Below are positions 17,068 to 26,100 of a DNA stretch of 33,592 nt, piece after piece. The notes beneath the pieces were generated by a model. The model saw only the letters and a program-made list of their open reading frames with translations. It did not search any database and had not been told where the DNA came from. The position numbers and the translations under genes are program-made. Within the stretch, counting starts at the first letter, position 1. Every line of letters begins with the position of its first letter. Origin of the DNA: an uncultured Fenollaria sp. (lineage in GTDB: Bacteria; Bacillota; Clostridia; Tissierellales; Peptoniphilaceae); assembly GCF_946221515.1 (NCBI RefSeq), contig NZ_CAMJVK010000013.1, positions 1 through 33,592 on the forward strand. Reading direction: 5' to 3'.

Positions 17068-18921
17068 TTGATAAATAGAAAGAAATTAGAAAAGATACTA
17101 AAACTTGTAGAGAAACCTGCAAGATATATTGGCATGGAGAAAAATTCTATAGTCAAAGATTTTGATAAAACAAAAGTAAAGTTTGCTTTTTGCTTTCCTG
17201 ACACATATGAGCTAGCAATGAGCTACTTGGGACTTCATATACTTTACTTTTTGATTAACCAAAACGATGACTACTTATGCGAGAGAGCTTTTTTGCCTAA
17301 TTATGATATGGAAAAAAAGATGAGGGAAGAGGGTTTAGAATTATTTTCACTTGAAAATAAAGAAGAGCTTAAGAACTTCGACGCAATAGGCTTTACTTTG
17401 CAATATGAATTAAGCTTTCCTAATATACTTAGGATGCTTGATTTAGCTAATATTGAATATAAAAGTGCAGACAGAAAAGAAAGTGACCCAATCATAGTAG
17501 CAGGAGGTCCCTGTGCAGTAAACCCCGAGCCGATAGCTGAAATCATTGACGTCTTCCAAATAGGCGAAGGCGAAGAGATGATGCTAAGGTTTTTGGAGCT
17601 TTTAAAGATTAAAAAAGAAAAAAATCAAACGAAAGATGAGTTCCTTGAAGCACTTGCCAAGGAAGATGGCTTTTACGTGCCAAAATTCTACAAGCCTCAT
17701 TACAATGAAGACGGCACTGTAAAAAATTATGAAAAACTAAATCCGAACTGCAAAGACAGAGTAAAGAGAAATTACATTTCAAGTGTTGATAAGATGTTCC
17801 AAATCGATAGGATGATAGTTCCATACATCGACGTGGTTCATAAAAGAGCCGTAGTTGAGATATTTAGAGGCTGCACAAAGGGCTGCAGATTCTGTCAAGC
17901 GGGCATGTTATATAGACCTATAAGAGAAAAGTCTGAAGAGAATATAAAAAATATTGCAAAGACTATGATAGATAATACTGGCTACGACGATGTTAGTTTA
18001 TTTTCACTAAGTACTTGTGACTACACAAACCTTAGAGAAGTGGCTGGTGAGATGAAAGAGTATTTTGTTAAGAACAATGTAAGCGTCTCGCTGCCATCAC
18101 TAAGACTTGATTCACCGAGCATAGATGTTTTAAAGGACCTTTCTGACGTAAGAAAGTCTTCACTCACATTCGCTCCTGAAGCAGGCAGCCAAAGGCTTAG
18201 AGACGTTATAAATAAAAACGTTACAGAAGAAAATTTAATTGACGTAATGAATTATGTTTTTGGTGAGGGCTGGTCAAAGATTAAATTATATTTTATGATA
18301 GGCCTTCCTACAGAGACAGAAGAGGACGTTAAAGGTATTCAAGAGCTTGCTTATTTGGTTCGTGACCTGTTCTTCAAGAGAGATAGGGAAGATATTAAAG
18401 GAGATTTTAGATTAGTTGTTAGTACATCATGCTTTGTTCCTAAGCCGTTTACACCATTCCAATGGTTTAAGCAAGATAGCATTGATGAATTTTATGAAAA
18501 GATAGGCATACTTCGCTCAGCTATTAAGGATAAAAAGGTCGAGTACAACTACCACGATCCAGAGCTTAGCTATATCGAAGCGGTTTTAGCAAGAGGCGAT
18601 AGAAGGCTTAATGACGCGCTTATCCACGCTTATAAAGAAGAGGCAAAGGCTGAGAAACTTGATAATGAATTCATTTATGAAAACTATTTGAATGCGTTTA
18701 AAGAATTTGACCTTGATCCAGACTTTTATGCAAGACGTGAAAGATCTTATGATGAGGTCTTGCCATGGGATATAATCGATGTAGGCGTAAGTAAAGAATT
18801 TTTGATTAGAGAGTATGAAAAGTCAATGAAGGCTGAAACTACTAAGGACTGTAGAATCTCATGCAACGCTTGCGGCATAGAGAACTGTGAAATGAGGGGT
18901 AAGCATGAAAATTTTGTGTAA
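17068..18921 (+). CDS. TIGR03960 family B12-binding-like radical SAM protein
   Basis: 617 residues. The N-terminal part resembles a cobalamin-binding-like domain. The radical SAM core has the CxxxCxxC cluster motif in FRGCTKGCRFCQAG (C269, C273, C276). The C-terminus carries a Cys-rich end (CRISCNACGIENC) that could bind metal or a second cluster. The reaction is unknown. The family almost always precedes, or is fused to, the TIGR03936/DUF2344 protein, as here. In many Firmicutes the pair sits upstream of rng/rplU/rpmA, but that continuation is missing in this genome. The start is TTG with a strong AAGGAGA 5 nt upstream. It overlaps the next gene by 17 nt. Confidence 0.9.
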   Translation: MINRKKLEKILKLVEKPARYIGMEKNSIVKDFDKTKVKFAFCFPDTYELAMSYLGLHILYFLINQNDDYLCERAFLPNYDMEKKMREEGLELFSLENKEELKNFDAIGFTLQYELSFPNILRMLDLANIEYKSADRKESDPIIVAGGPCAVNPEPIAEIIDVFQIGEGEEMMLRFLELLKIKKEKNQTKDEFLEALAKEDGFYVPKFYKPHYNEDGTVKNYEKLNPNCKDRVKRNYISSVDKMFQIDRMIVPYIDVVHKRAVVEIFRGCTKGCRFCQAGMLYRPIREKSEENIKNIAKTMIDNTGYDDVSLFSLSTCDYTNLREVAGEMKEYFVKNNVSVSLPSLRLDSPSIDVLKDLSDVRKSSLTFAPEAGSQRLRDVINKNVTEENLIDVMNYVFGEGWSKIKLYFMIGLPTETEEDVKGIQELAYLVRDLFFKRDREDIKGDFRLVVSTSCFVPKPFTPFQWFKQDSIDEFYEKIGILRSAIKDKKVEYNYHDPELSYIEAVLARGDRRLNDALIHAYKEEAKAEKLDNEFIYENYLNAFKEFDLDPDFYARRERSYDEVLPWDIIDVGVSKEFLIREYEKSMKAETTKDCRISCNACGIENCEMRGKHENFV

Positions 18922-19591
18922 ATTTACAAAACTAGGCTACTTGAAATTCATCTCACACTTGGACCTTGTAGACCTATTCCAAAGAACACTCTTTCAAAAC
19001 AAGGTTGATGTAAAATTCTCAGAAGGCTTCAACCCGCATCCAAGGATGTCCATAGCTTATCCACTACCTTTGGGCATTGAATCGAATAGTGAGTACATGG
19101 AGATATATCTTAACTCAAAGATTGATTTAAAAGATTTTTTGATTAAGATGAACGAGAGACTTCCTCAGGGAATCAAGATTGTAGAAGCGAAATACGATGA
19201 CGACGAGTCCATATCCAATAAGGTGAAATCAGTTGTATATGCTTTTAAACTATTAAATACCTTTTACGATAAGAACAAAGATATAGACCTTGTAAAAGAA
19301 CTTAACAAGGTCAACAACATGGACAATGTTGAGATTGAAAGAAAGAGAAAAAAGGGTAAAAGAAGGATTTTTGTTAAAGAAAATGCTAAAGATTACCTCA
19401 ATAGACTTGAGCTTAAGGACGACGCCATATACGCTTACATCAAGATGAGCGAGCAAGGCTCTTTAAAGCCGGCACTTATCTTTGATATACTTAATAACTA
19501 TACAGACATAGTTATGGACGAGCTCGATATTGACCTTGAACGCATTGGTCTATATCAAGATGAAGAAGGACTTAAGGAGATATTCTTATAA
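18905..19591 (+). CDS. TIGR03936 family radical-SAM-associated protein (DUF2344)
   Basis: 228 residues, cytosolic, no membrane segments. The N-terminal pattern (FTKLGYLKFISHLDL, FSEGFNPHPRMSIAYPLPLG) is the DUF2344 signature. The partner of the upstream radical SAM protein: the two are adjacent or fused across bacteria, implying a joint role that is not established. The ATG at 18905 lies inside the end of the partner gene, so translation is probably coupled. No convincing terminator follows; the next unit has its own promoter. Confidence 0.88.
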   Translation: MKILCKFTKLGYLKFISHLDLVDLFQRTLFQNKVDVKFSEGFNPHPRMSIAYPLPLGIESNSEYMEIYLNSKIDLKDFLIKMNERLPQGIKIVEAKYDDDESISNKVKSVVYAFKLLNTFYDKNKDIDLVKELNKVNNMDNVEIERKRKKGKRRIFVKENAKDYLNRLELKDDAIYAYIKMSEQGSLKPALIFDILNNYTDIVMDELDIDLERIGLYQDEEGLKEIFL

Positions 19592-19615
19592 GTATAAAAA
19601 ATACCTATAAAAGAC

Positions 19616-19644
19616 TTGTAAATTATAAAGATTAATGATATAAT
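19616..19644 (+). promoter_or_regulatory. Promoter of the THF riboswitch-folT unit
   Basis: TTGTAA (19616-19621), 17-nt spacer, TATAAT (19639-19644). The predicted start near 19651 coincides with the first base of the riboswitch P1 helix. Confidence 0.8.
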
Positions 19645-19650
19645 ATGAAA

Positions 19651-19743
19651 TACAGAGTAGAGGAAATGCGCTAGTGTTAAAAGATGGGATGTAGCTTTTA
19701 AACGAATGGCATTGAGCCGCGGTGTTTCTTCGCTTCCGCTGTA
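19651..19743 (+). promoter_or_regulatory. Tetrahydrofolate (THF) riboswitch
   Basis: The conserved THF aptamer elements are present in order: the 5' AGAGTAG (19654-19660), GTGTTAA (19674-19680), the GGGATG segment (19685-19690), and GAGCCGCGG (19714-19722), closed by P1 (TACAG 19651-19655 with CTGTA 19739-19743). It senses reduced folates and lies directly upstream of a folate transporter gene. No terminator follows. CCTC (19768-19771) could pair with the folT Shine-Dalgarno AGGAGG (19786-19791), while CTCTG (19769-19773) could instead pair with CAGAG (19653-19657) in P1. This suggests translational control. Confidence 0.9.
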
Positions 19744-19799
19744 TAAATATTATATTATTTAGAACAGCCTCTGGAATTTTATTTTAGGAGGATTTTTTT

Positions 19800-20360
19800 A
19801 TGCAAAAAGGAAGGACTAATACTAAAAAATTAGTATTAAGTGCATTGTTCGTTACCTTAGCTCTTTTAATGTCAAGATTCTTGAAATTAAAATTAGCTCC
19901 AGGTTTATCACTATCGTTTGGTGGCTATCCGCTAATGTTCGGAGGTATGGTCCTTGGACCTTATTACGGCTTTATGATGGGAATTGTTACAGACGTTCTT
20001 AACTACGCTTTAGCACCAAGCTCTTTTGGTTTCAACGCTTTCTTTACTATCTCAGAAGGCTTACTAGCATGGTTCCCAGGCTTTATCTTGTGGAAGTTAT
20101 CAAAGGGCGAAGGCTTTGCAGCTATGCAAAATGATAGAAAGCTTCAAAACAAAGTAATTATTTCAACAAGTTTATTTAGAGCAATATTTTTAAATATCTT
20201 CTTGAACACAGTTCTTTTATATCCTTACATGGGCAAGGGTGTTCTAGCACTACTACCAGCAAGAGCAACAAAGAATGCAATAGAAATATTCACAGTATAC
20301 TTTGCTTTAACAGCTATGGTTGAAGCTTTAAGAGCAAGAAAAGTAAGTTTCGAAATGTAA
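19800..20360 (+). CDS. folT: Folate ECF transporter S component FolT
   Basis: The substrate-binding membrane subunit of an energy-coupling factor transporter, which imports folates when joined with shared EcfA/A'/T subunits (not in this window). 186 residues with about six hydrophobic segments. The N-terminal region (TKKLVLSALFVTLALLMSRF), SFGGYPLMFGGMVLGP and the GFNAFFTISEGLLAW stretch match the folate-type ECF S family. Its position behind a THF riboswitch independently supports folate as substrate. AGGAGG is 8 nt before the ATG. A terminator follows. Confidence 0.92.
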   Translation: MQKGRTNTKKLVLSALFVTLALLMSRFLKLKLAPGLSLSFGGYPLMFGGMVLGPYYGFMMGIVTDVLNYALAPSSFGFNAFFTISEGLLAWFPGFILWKLSKGEGFAAMQNDRKLQNKVIISTSLFRAIFLNIFLNTVLLYPYMGKGVLALLPARATKNAIEIFTVYFALTAMVEALRARKVSFEM

Positions 20361-20377
20361 TTAAATCAATATAGACA

Positions 20378-20412
20378 AATGCCTCACTACATTCCAGTGA
20401 GGCATTAGTTTT
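20378..20412 (+). terminator. Terminator of folT
   Basis: A perfect 11-bp stem (20378-20388 with 20396-20406), a 7-nt loop, then AGTTTT. Confidence 0.85.
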
Positions 20413-20451
20413 GTGCAAAATAGAAAGGCAGAGCATTGACGCTCTGCCTTT
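20413..20451 (-). terminator. Terminator of the minus-strand unit (convergent with folT)
   Basis: A perfect 11-bp stem (20424-20434 with 20441-20451) lies 14 nt beyond the minus-strand stop codon. In the minus direction it is followed by a T-rich stretch (the AAAATAG run at 20417-20423 on the plus strand). The two back-to-back terminators separate convergent units. Confidence 0.8.
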
Positions 20452-20464
20452 AATATTATTCAGC

Positions 20465-21790
20465 TTATTTATCTTGTCTATCTTTTATAATTTCCTCAAT
20501 AGCTTCGTTAATTACCTCTTCATTAGTCTTTCTGAAGTTACCATCGACAATGTAGATGTCATCTTTGAATCTAAATACAAGTGAGGATATGTGATGTTTG
20601 CTCGCGATGTAGGCTTCTACAAAGTCATCATCAAATTTATTATCAAAGCTTAAGTATTCAATATCGCCTTGATTGTTAAAGATGTTTCTGTCTTTAATAA
20701 CCTTGTAAATATAATCAAGTATATGAGTCTTCTTGCCATGATAGTGCTCACTAGTCATGATTAACAGCTCGCCGACCTTATGTTTATCAGTAGTAAAGCT
20801 ATAGTTCTTAGTGTATTCATCGATGAAAAAGTTTCTGCTTCTGTATTTGTTATTGTTGTAGTACTTGTTATTACTTATATTGCTATCGACTTGGAAGATC
20901 TCTTGATTAATAGCATTGTTTATAGGCATGTCAAGTAGTTTTGTTTGCAAGTTCGTTACCATGAACAAGGATATCGCTATAAATAGAAATCTTGGGAAGA
21001 ACTTATCAAAAACCTTTTCGATTAATAGCTTATATATTAAAAATGTTAGTACTGATCCGATTAGGAAGAAGTATGAGGAGAATAACTTGATCAGTGTAAT
21101 ATTGCCAACTAAAAAATTATATATATCTAAAGCTACATATGAAAGTGCCATAAGTATTAGTAGGGCGATTAAAACTATCATCAAAACTCTACCGAACTTA
21201 AAAGCCTTCTCGCTCGCAAATTTTTTACGCAAAGCTTTTGAGTAGAAGAAAATAATTCTTCTTAAGTACATAATTGAGAGCGTCAAGAATATCAGTGGTA
21301 TGAAGACCATAAACATGAACTGTTTTAAATTTATAAACTTGTCAATGTTTGGCCAAAACAAAAACACGCTGCTCGCTAAAAATATCATGAAGAATGATAT
21401 AAAAACTGAGATAGAAAAAAATCTTATGTTTGAGATGTTCTTCCAGCTTTTTTCATCTGCATCACGTATAGCTTTTTTGCTCGCACTGTGATTTTCAAAG
21501 ATGTTTATGTCCTTAAAGCCGCAGACAAACTCAAAGCCTTCGCTCTCCATATCATAAAGGTGAGTGGAGAAGGCACCGAATTTATTTTTTCTAGACTTTG
21601 TAAATGGATAGCTCTCACAAAAATACTCAAAATTATTAGCATCGACAGCTTTCTCCAAGCTAATCGATGCTTTTTTAATATCTTTGATTTTGTATCCTTC
21701 TTTTCTTAATTTATTTAGATGCCCTTCAAGACCTTTGTAATCAATGTTTTGAAAGAGCATTATCTCTTTTATTTCTGCTTTTTCTTGCAT
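20465..21790 (-). CDS. DUF2812-like multi-pass membrane protein, function unknown
   Basis: 441 residues. The N-terminal cytosolic part (about 1-115) has a repeated pattern resembling DUF2812: a first half with HLNKLRKEGYKIKDI and a second ending EGFEFVCGFKDINIFEN, comparable to the family's leader-helix / GWE(F/Y)VC / IF signature. About five hydrophobic helices follow (120-300). The C-terminal part (about 300-441) is soluble, charged and acidic, with no motif I recognise. In DUF2812 proteins such regions often accompany PadR regulators, but none is encoded here. It overlaps the lgt stop by 22 nt with AAGGGTGA upstream, so it is the last gene of a three-gene minus-strand unit. A membrane sensor or envelope role is a guess only. 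Confidence 0.6.
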   Translation of the reverse strand: MQEKAEIKEIMLFQNIDYKGLEGHLNKLRKEGYKIKDIKKASISLEKAVDANNFEYFCESYPFTKSRKNKFGAFSTHLYDMESEGFEFVCGFKDINIFENHSASKKAIRDADEKSWKNISNIRFFSISVFISFFMIFLASSVFLFWPNIDKFINLKQFMFMVFIPLIFLTLSIMYLRRIIFFYSKALRKKFASEKAFKFGRVLMIVLIALLILMALSYVALDIYNFLVGNITLIKLFSSYFFLIGSVLTFLIYKLLIEKVFDKFFPRFLFIAISLFMVTNLQTKLLDMPINNAINQEIFQVDSNISNNKYYNNNKYRSRNFFIDEYTKNYSFTTDKHKVGELLIMTSEHYHGKKTHILDYIYKVIKDRNIFNNQGDIEYLSFDNKFDDDFVEAYIASKHHISSLVFRFKDDIYIVDGNFRKTNEEVINEAIEEIIKDRQDK

Positions 21791-22554
21791 AAGTATTCAC
21801 CCTTTTTATATAGTAGTATGCCGAATGGAACAAGTAGTATCGATATCCATTGTGATGTTGAGAAAAATAAGAAGTGTCCTCTTACGTCATCGTATCTTAA
21901 AAATTCAACTAAAAATCTTGCTATGCCGTATAAAATTATATACAGACCAGTTACTTTTCCTTTTTCTCTATCCTTCTTTGAGTAGATGAATAGAATGATA
22001 AATATGATTATATTGCCTAGTGCACTCAATAGCTGAACAGGGAAGAGTTTTACTCCGCTAAGTCCAACGCTCTCCTTTGGGAAGATTACAGAAAGTTTGC
22101 TGTCGCAAGGCATGCCATAGCAGCAGCCTGCCATAAAACAGCCGATTCTACCAAAGGCATGTGCAAGTGGCACTTCTGGTGCTAGTGAGTCAACTATATT
22201 TAGGTAGCTCATATTGTATCTCTTTGCGTAGAAGTATATCGCTATAAGCGCTCCTATGATACCTCCGTAAAATACATAGCCGCCTGCTAATATATTTTTA
22301 AGCGTTGTAAGTGTATCAGTGGAGTTCTTAAAGCTGTCTACAACGAAATTAAAATCTGTAATTAGGTATAGTAGTTTTGCTCCGATGAAGCCGCCTATCA
22401 TACCATAAACAATGGAGTAAAATATAGTTTCTTTATCGCCTGGGTAATCTTTTTTTCTATACCAATAGACAAGGCTCGCTACAATTATGCCAAGCGCTAT
22501 AAGTGATCCGTAGCTAGCTAGTCTTATTCCAAATATTGTGTAAAATGGTTTCAT
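21769..22554 (-). CDS. lgt: Prolipoprotein diacylglyceryl transferase
   Basis: Transfers diacylglycerol from phosphatidylglycerol to the lipobox cysteine of prolipoproteins in the cytoplasmic membrane. 261 residues with about seven membrane segments. The Lgt signature is visible as HAFGRIGCFMAGCCYGMPC, containing the essential GR. The N-terminal IRLASYGSLIALGI and the C-terminal RFLVEFLRYDD also match. AGGTGAAT precedes the ATG at 22554. The lipoprotein encoded at 4154 is a likely client. It lies 8 nt downstream of the DUF4190 gene stop. Confidence 0.94.
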   Translation of the reverse strand: MKPFYTIFGIRLASYGSLIALGIIVASLVYWYRKKDYPGDKETIFYSIVYGMIGGFIGAKLLYLITDFNFVVDSFKNSTDTLTTLKNILAGGYVFYGGIIGALIAIYFYAKRYNMSYLNIVDSLAPEVPLAHAFGRIGCFMAGCCYGMPCDSKLSVIFPKESVGLSGVKLFPVQLLSALGNIIIFIILFIYSKKDREKGKVTGLYIILYGIARFLVEFLRYDDVRGHFLFFSTSQWISILLVPFGILLYKKGEYLCKKKQK

Positions 22555-22562
22555 ATATTCAC

Positions 22563-23006
22563 CTAAAAGCGACCAACGTAGTTAAACATAGAGCAGCCTA
22601 TGCAAGATAGACATGCTATGCAAGCGATAGTTACTAATAATGTAGCAGCAAGACCTATAGTGTTAAGTATTATGCCTGTTTTGGCATAAGTTCTGTCACC
22701 GTTGTTTCTTGCGTCGACACCCATAATCAAGCCAACTATAGCAAGTATACTTCCTATGAATGAAGCTTGTCCTAAGAATATACAAAATAGTGATATAATG
22801 CCTAGAACTAGTGATGTCATACCTTTGTTAGTGGCATTACTATTGCCATTGCTATACTTATTGTTATTTGAGCCGTTATAATAATCATTCTTATTATAGT
22901 TATAGTATTGACCCTTAGCTCTCTTTCTTTCTTGTCTTTCTTTTATTTCATCTTCATTTAAGACTTCTTGGTCTTTGAAGTCATTGTCTTCATAATTGTT
23001 TGTCAT
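22563..23006 (-). CDS. DUF4190 domain-containing small membrane protein
   Basis: 147 residues. A hydrophilic N-terminus (about 1-60), rich in charged residues and then Asn/Tyr/Gly, is followed by two or three hydrophobic segments with the DUF4190 pattern (SLVLGIISLFCIFLG, AIVGLIMGVDARNNGD, YAKTGIILNTIGL). Several Cys (CIACLSCIGC) sit in the last membrane stretch. Function unknown. The frame continues upstream to 23036, but AGGAGGG is placed just before the ATG at 23006, which sets the start. It is the first gene of the minus-strand unit. Confidence 0.85.
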   Translation of the reverse strand: MTNNYEDNDFKDQEVLNEDEIKERQERKRAKGQYYNYNKNDYYNGSNNNKYSNGNSNATNKGMTSLVLGIISLFCIFLGQASFIGSILAIVGLIMGVDARNNGDRTYAKTGIILNTIGLAATLLVTIACIACLSCIGCSMFNYVGRF

Positions 23007-23044
23007 ATTATCCCTCCTATGATGTATATACCCCATTTAAGAAT

Positions 23045-23073
23045 ATTATACATAAAAGAATGAAAAATTACAA
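23045..23073 (-). promoter_or_regulatory. Promoter of the DUF4190-lgt-DUF2812 unit
   Basis: On the minus strand: TTGTAA (23068-23073), 17-nt spacer, TATAAT (23045-23050), predicted start near 23038 and leader of about 32 nt. It is divergent from the dnaE promoter, whose -10 is about 36 bp away. Confidence 0.75.
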
Positions 23074-23105
23074 GAAAAATTAGAATATTAAAATCTATAA
23101 ATATA

Positions 23106-23114
23106 TGGTATAAT
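23106..23114 (+). promoter_or_regulatory. dnaE promoter, extended -10 type
   Basis: TGGTATAAT (23106-23114) is an extended -10 (TGn before TATAAT). The -35 position at 17-nt spacing (23086-23091, TATTAA) is poor. The leader would be about 13 nt, just enough to carry the AGAGGTGAT ribosome-binding site. Confidence 0.65.
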
Positions 23115-23133
23115 AAATATTAGAGGTGATTTT

Positions 23134-26100
23134 ATGAGTTTTACGCATCTACATTTACATACTGAGTACTCTTTGCTTGATGGCTCAAACAAGATAAGTG
23201 AGCTGATTGACAGAGTTAAAGAGCTTGGTATGGACGCATGTGCCATCACTGACCATGGCAATATGTATGGCGTAATCAAATTTTATAAGGAAGCGAAGGC
23301 AAAGGGCATCAAGCCAATCATTGGCTGTGAGGTCTATGTTTGCGAGGACAAACTTGTTAAAGACAAGGAAACGCCTTACTATCACTTGATACTTTTATGT
23401 GAGAACGAAAAAGGATACAAAAACCTTATAAAGATAGTTTCAGACGCCTCTATCAACGGTTACTATTATAAGCCAAGAACTGATTTTAAATACCTTTATG
23501 AGCACAGCGAAGGACTCATAGCGCTATCAGCCTGCTTAGGCGGCGAAGTGCAAAAGATGATACTCGATCAAAACCTTGATGGAGCGAAAAAGGCGGCTCT
23601 TAGGTATAAGGATATATTTGGAGAAAATAATTTCTTCTTAGAGCTTCAAGACCACGGCATCAAAGAGCAAGCTTATGTGAATAATTATCTTATGGAGCTT
23701 TCTAAAGAGCTTGATATTGGTCTAGTCGCTACAAACGACTGCCATTACTTAAGAAAAGAGGACGCCAAGGTTCATGATGTGCTTTTATGTATACAAACTC
23801 TTTCTAAAATAGATGATGAGAACAGAATGCGTTTCCCAAGTGAAGAGTTTTACGTGAAGAGTCCTGAGGAGATGGCAAAGCTATTTGCATATGCGCCGGA
23901 GGCCATAAAAAATACTGAAATTATTAAAGATAGATGCAATATAGAAATTGAATTTCACCAAAAACACTTACCAAACTTTGAGATAGAAGAGGATATGACT
24001 CACGCTGAGTATTTACACAAACTTTGTGAAGAGGGCTTAGTAAAGAGATATGGTGAAGTAAGTGAAGATATTAAAAATAGGATGGAGACTGAATTTAAGA
24101 TTATTGACTCCATGGGCTATGTTGACTACTTTTTGGTAGTTAGAGACTTTATTATGTATGCTAAAGAAAATGGTATACCTGTAGGCCCAGGAAGAGGCTC
24201 GGCGGCAGGAAGTGTTGTTTCATACGCTTTAGGTATAGTTGACGTTGATCCATTGAAATACGATTTACTTTTTGAAAGATTTTTAAATCCGGAAAGGGTT
24301 TCTATGCCCGATATAGATGTAGACTTTGGTTACGAAAGAAGATCTGAAGTTATTGACTATGTTATTAGGAAATATGGCGAAGATAAAGTTAGCCAGATAA
24401 TTACTTTCGGTACACTAGCGGCAAGAGCTGTTATTCGTGATGTTGCTAGAGCTTTAGATGTGCCACTTAATAAGGCGGATGCACTTGCTAAGATGGTTCC
24501 AAGGGACCTAGACATCACTATCGACAAAGCATTAGAGAGAAATCCAGAATTTAAAAAAGCTTACGATGAGGATGAAGAAGCAAAGAAGATTATTGATATA
24601 TCAAGACAATTAGAGGGCCTACCTAGAAATATTGGTACACATGCGGCTGGCATATTGATTACGGAAGAGACTATTACAAATCACTTGCCACTGGTTAAAA
24701 ATAAAGAATCGATATCAACGCAATTCACAATGACGGAGCTTGAAGAGCTAGGCTTTTTAAAGATGGACTTCCTTGGATTAAGGAACTTAACTGTGATTCA
24801 AGACGCTCTTGATATGATTGAGCAAAACTATGGAAGAAAAGTTGATTTTGACCATATGGAATGCGACGACAAAAACGTTATAGGCCTATTTACAGAGGCT
24901 GAAACCATAGGCATATTTCAATTTGAATCGGTCGGCATGAGAAGGTTCTTAAAAGATTTAAGAGCACAAAAGTTTGAAGACCTTATAGCCGCTAACTCAT
25001 TATTCAGGCCGGGACCAATGCAATCGATACCAAAGTTTGTTGAGGCAAGGCACGATTCATCGAAGATCACTTACCTTGATCCGCATCTTGAGCCTATCTT
25101 GAAAGAGACATACGGCTGCATCGTATATCAGGAGCAGGTAATGAGGATATTTAGAAACCTAGCTGGTTACTCACTTGGCGGCGCTGATATAGTTAGAAGA
25201 GCCATGAGTAAGAAGAAGATGAAGGTCTTGGAGCAAGAGAGAAAGAACTTTATCTACGGCAAGGACGATGGCGATGAAGTGATTATCAAGGGCGCTGTGA
25301 GAAACGGTATTAAAGAAGAGGTCGCAAACGAGATTTTTGACTATATGCTTGACTTTGCGAATTATGCCTTCAACAAATCTCACTCGGCGGCTTACTCAGT
25401 CGTTGCTTATAGAACTGCGTATCTTAAATATTACTATCCAAAAGAGTATATGGCGAGCCTACTTAGCTCAGTTATGGGCAATACAACAGATGTAATTAAG
25501 TACCTTGAAGAGTGTAAGAGACTTGGCATAGAAGTTTTAAGACCTGATATAAATAAATCATTTAGAAAGTTTACGACTGAAGGAGATGGAATCAGATTTG
25601 GCCTTTCAGCTATTAAAAACGTTGGAACTAACGTAATTGACTCAATACTTAAGGCAAGAGGCGAGGTCGATGGCTTTACTTCCTTCGAAGACTTTTTAAC
25701 AAAGACACATAGAGTTGATTCGACTGCCATGAACAAAAAGTCGGTTGAGTCCTTGATTATGGCGGGATCACTTGATTCACTAGGCCTTAATAGAAGCCAA
25801 ATGCTTGGTTCATACGACTACATGCTAAAGAGCATACAAAAGGATGCGAAGAACAACGCTCAAGGACAGATGGGACTATTTGGACTTGGTGAAGAAAGTT
25901 CTTCGAATGTTCAGTACAAGATTCCAGAAGCGACAGAGCTATCGAAGTTCATGCTGCTTGAAGGCGAAAAAGAGATGACAGGCATATATTTCTCAGGTCA
26001 TCCACTTGAAGAGTTCACTGAAGAGCTTAGACAAAGTAGCGACTTTAGCTCAATTGAGATGAAAGAAAAAGTTCTTGATGAGACAGATGCAGATCTTAGG

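Noticed and set aside
19586..19610. AT-rich hairpin overlapping the stop of the DUF2344 gene
   Set aside because: A 10-bp stem with one mismatch, almost entirely A-T and without a T run; too weak to call a terminator.
20916..21709. Several plus-strand open frames opposite the DUF2812-like gene
   Set aside because: No ribosome-binding sites or recognisable domains; the minus-strand gene has both a good start and membrane topology.
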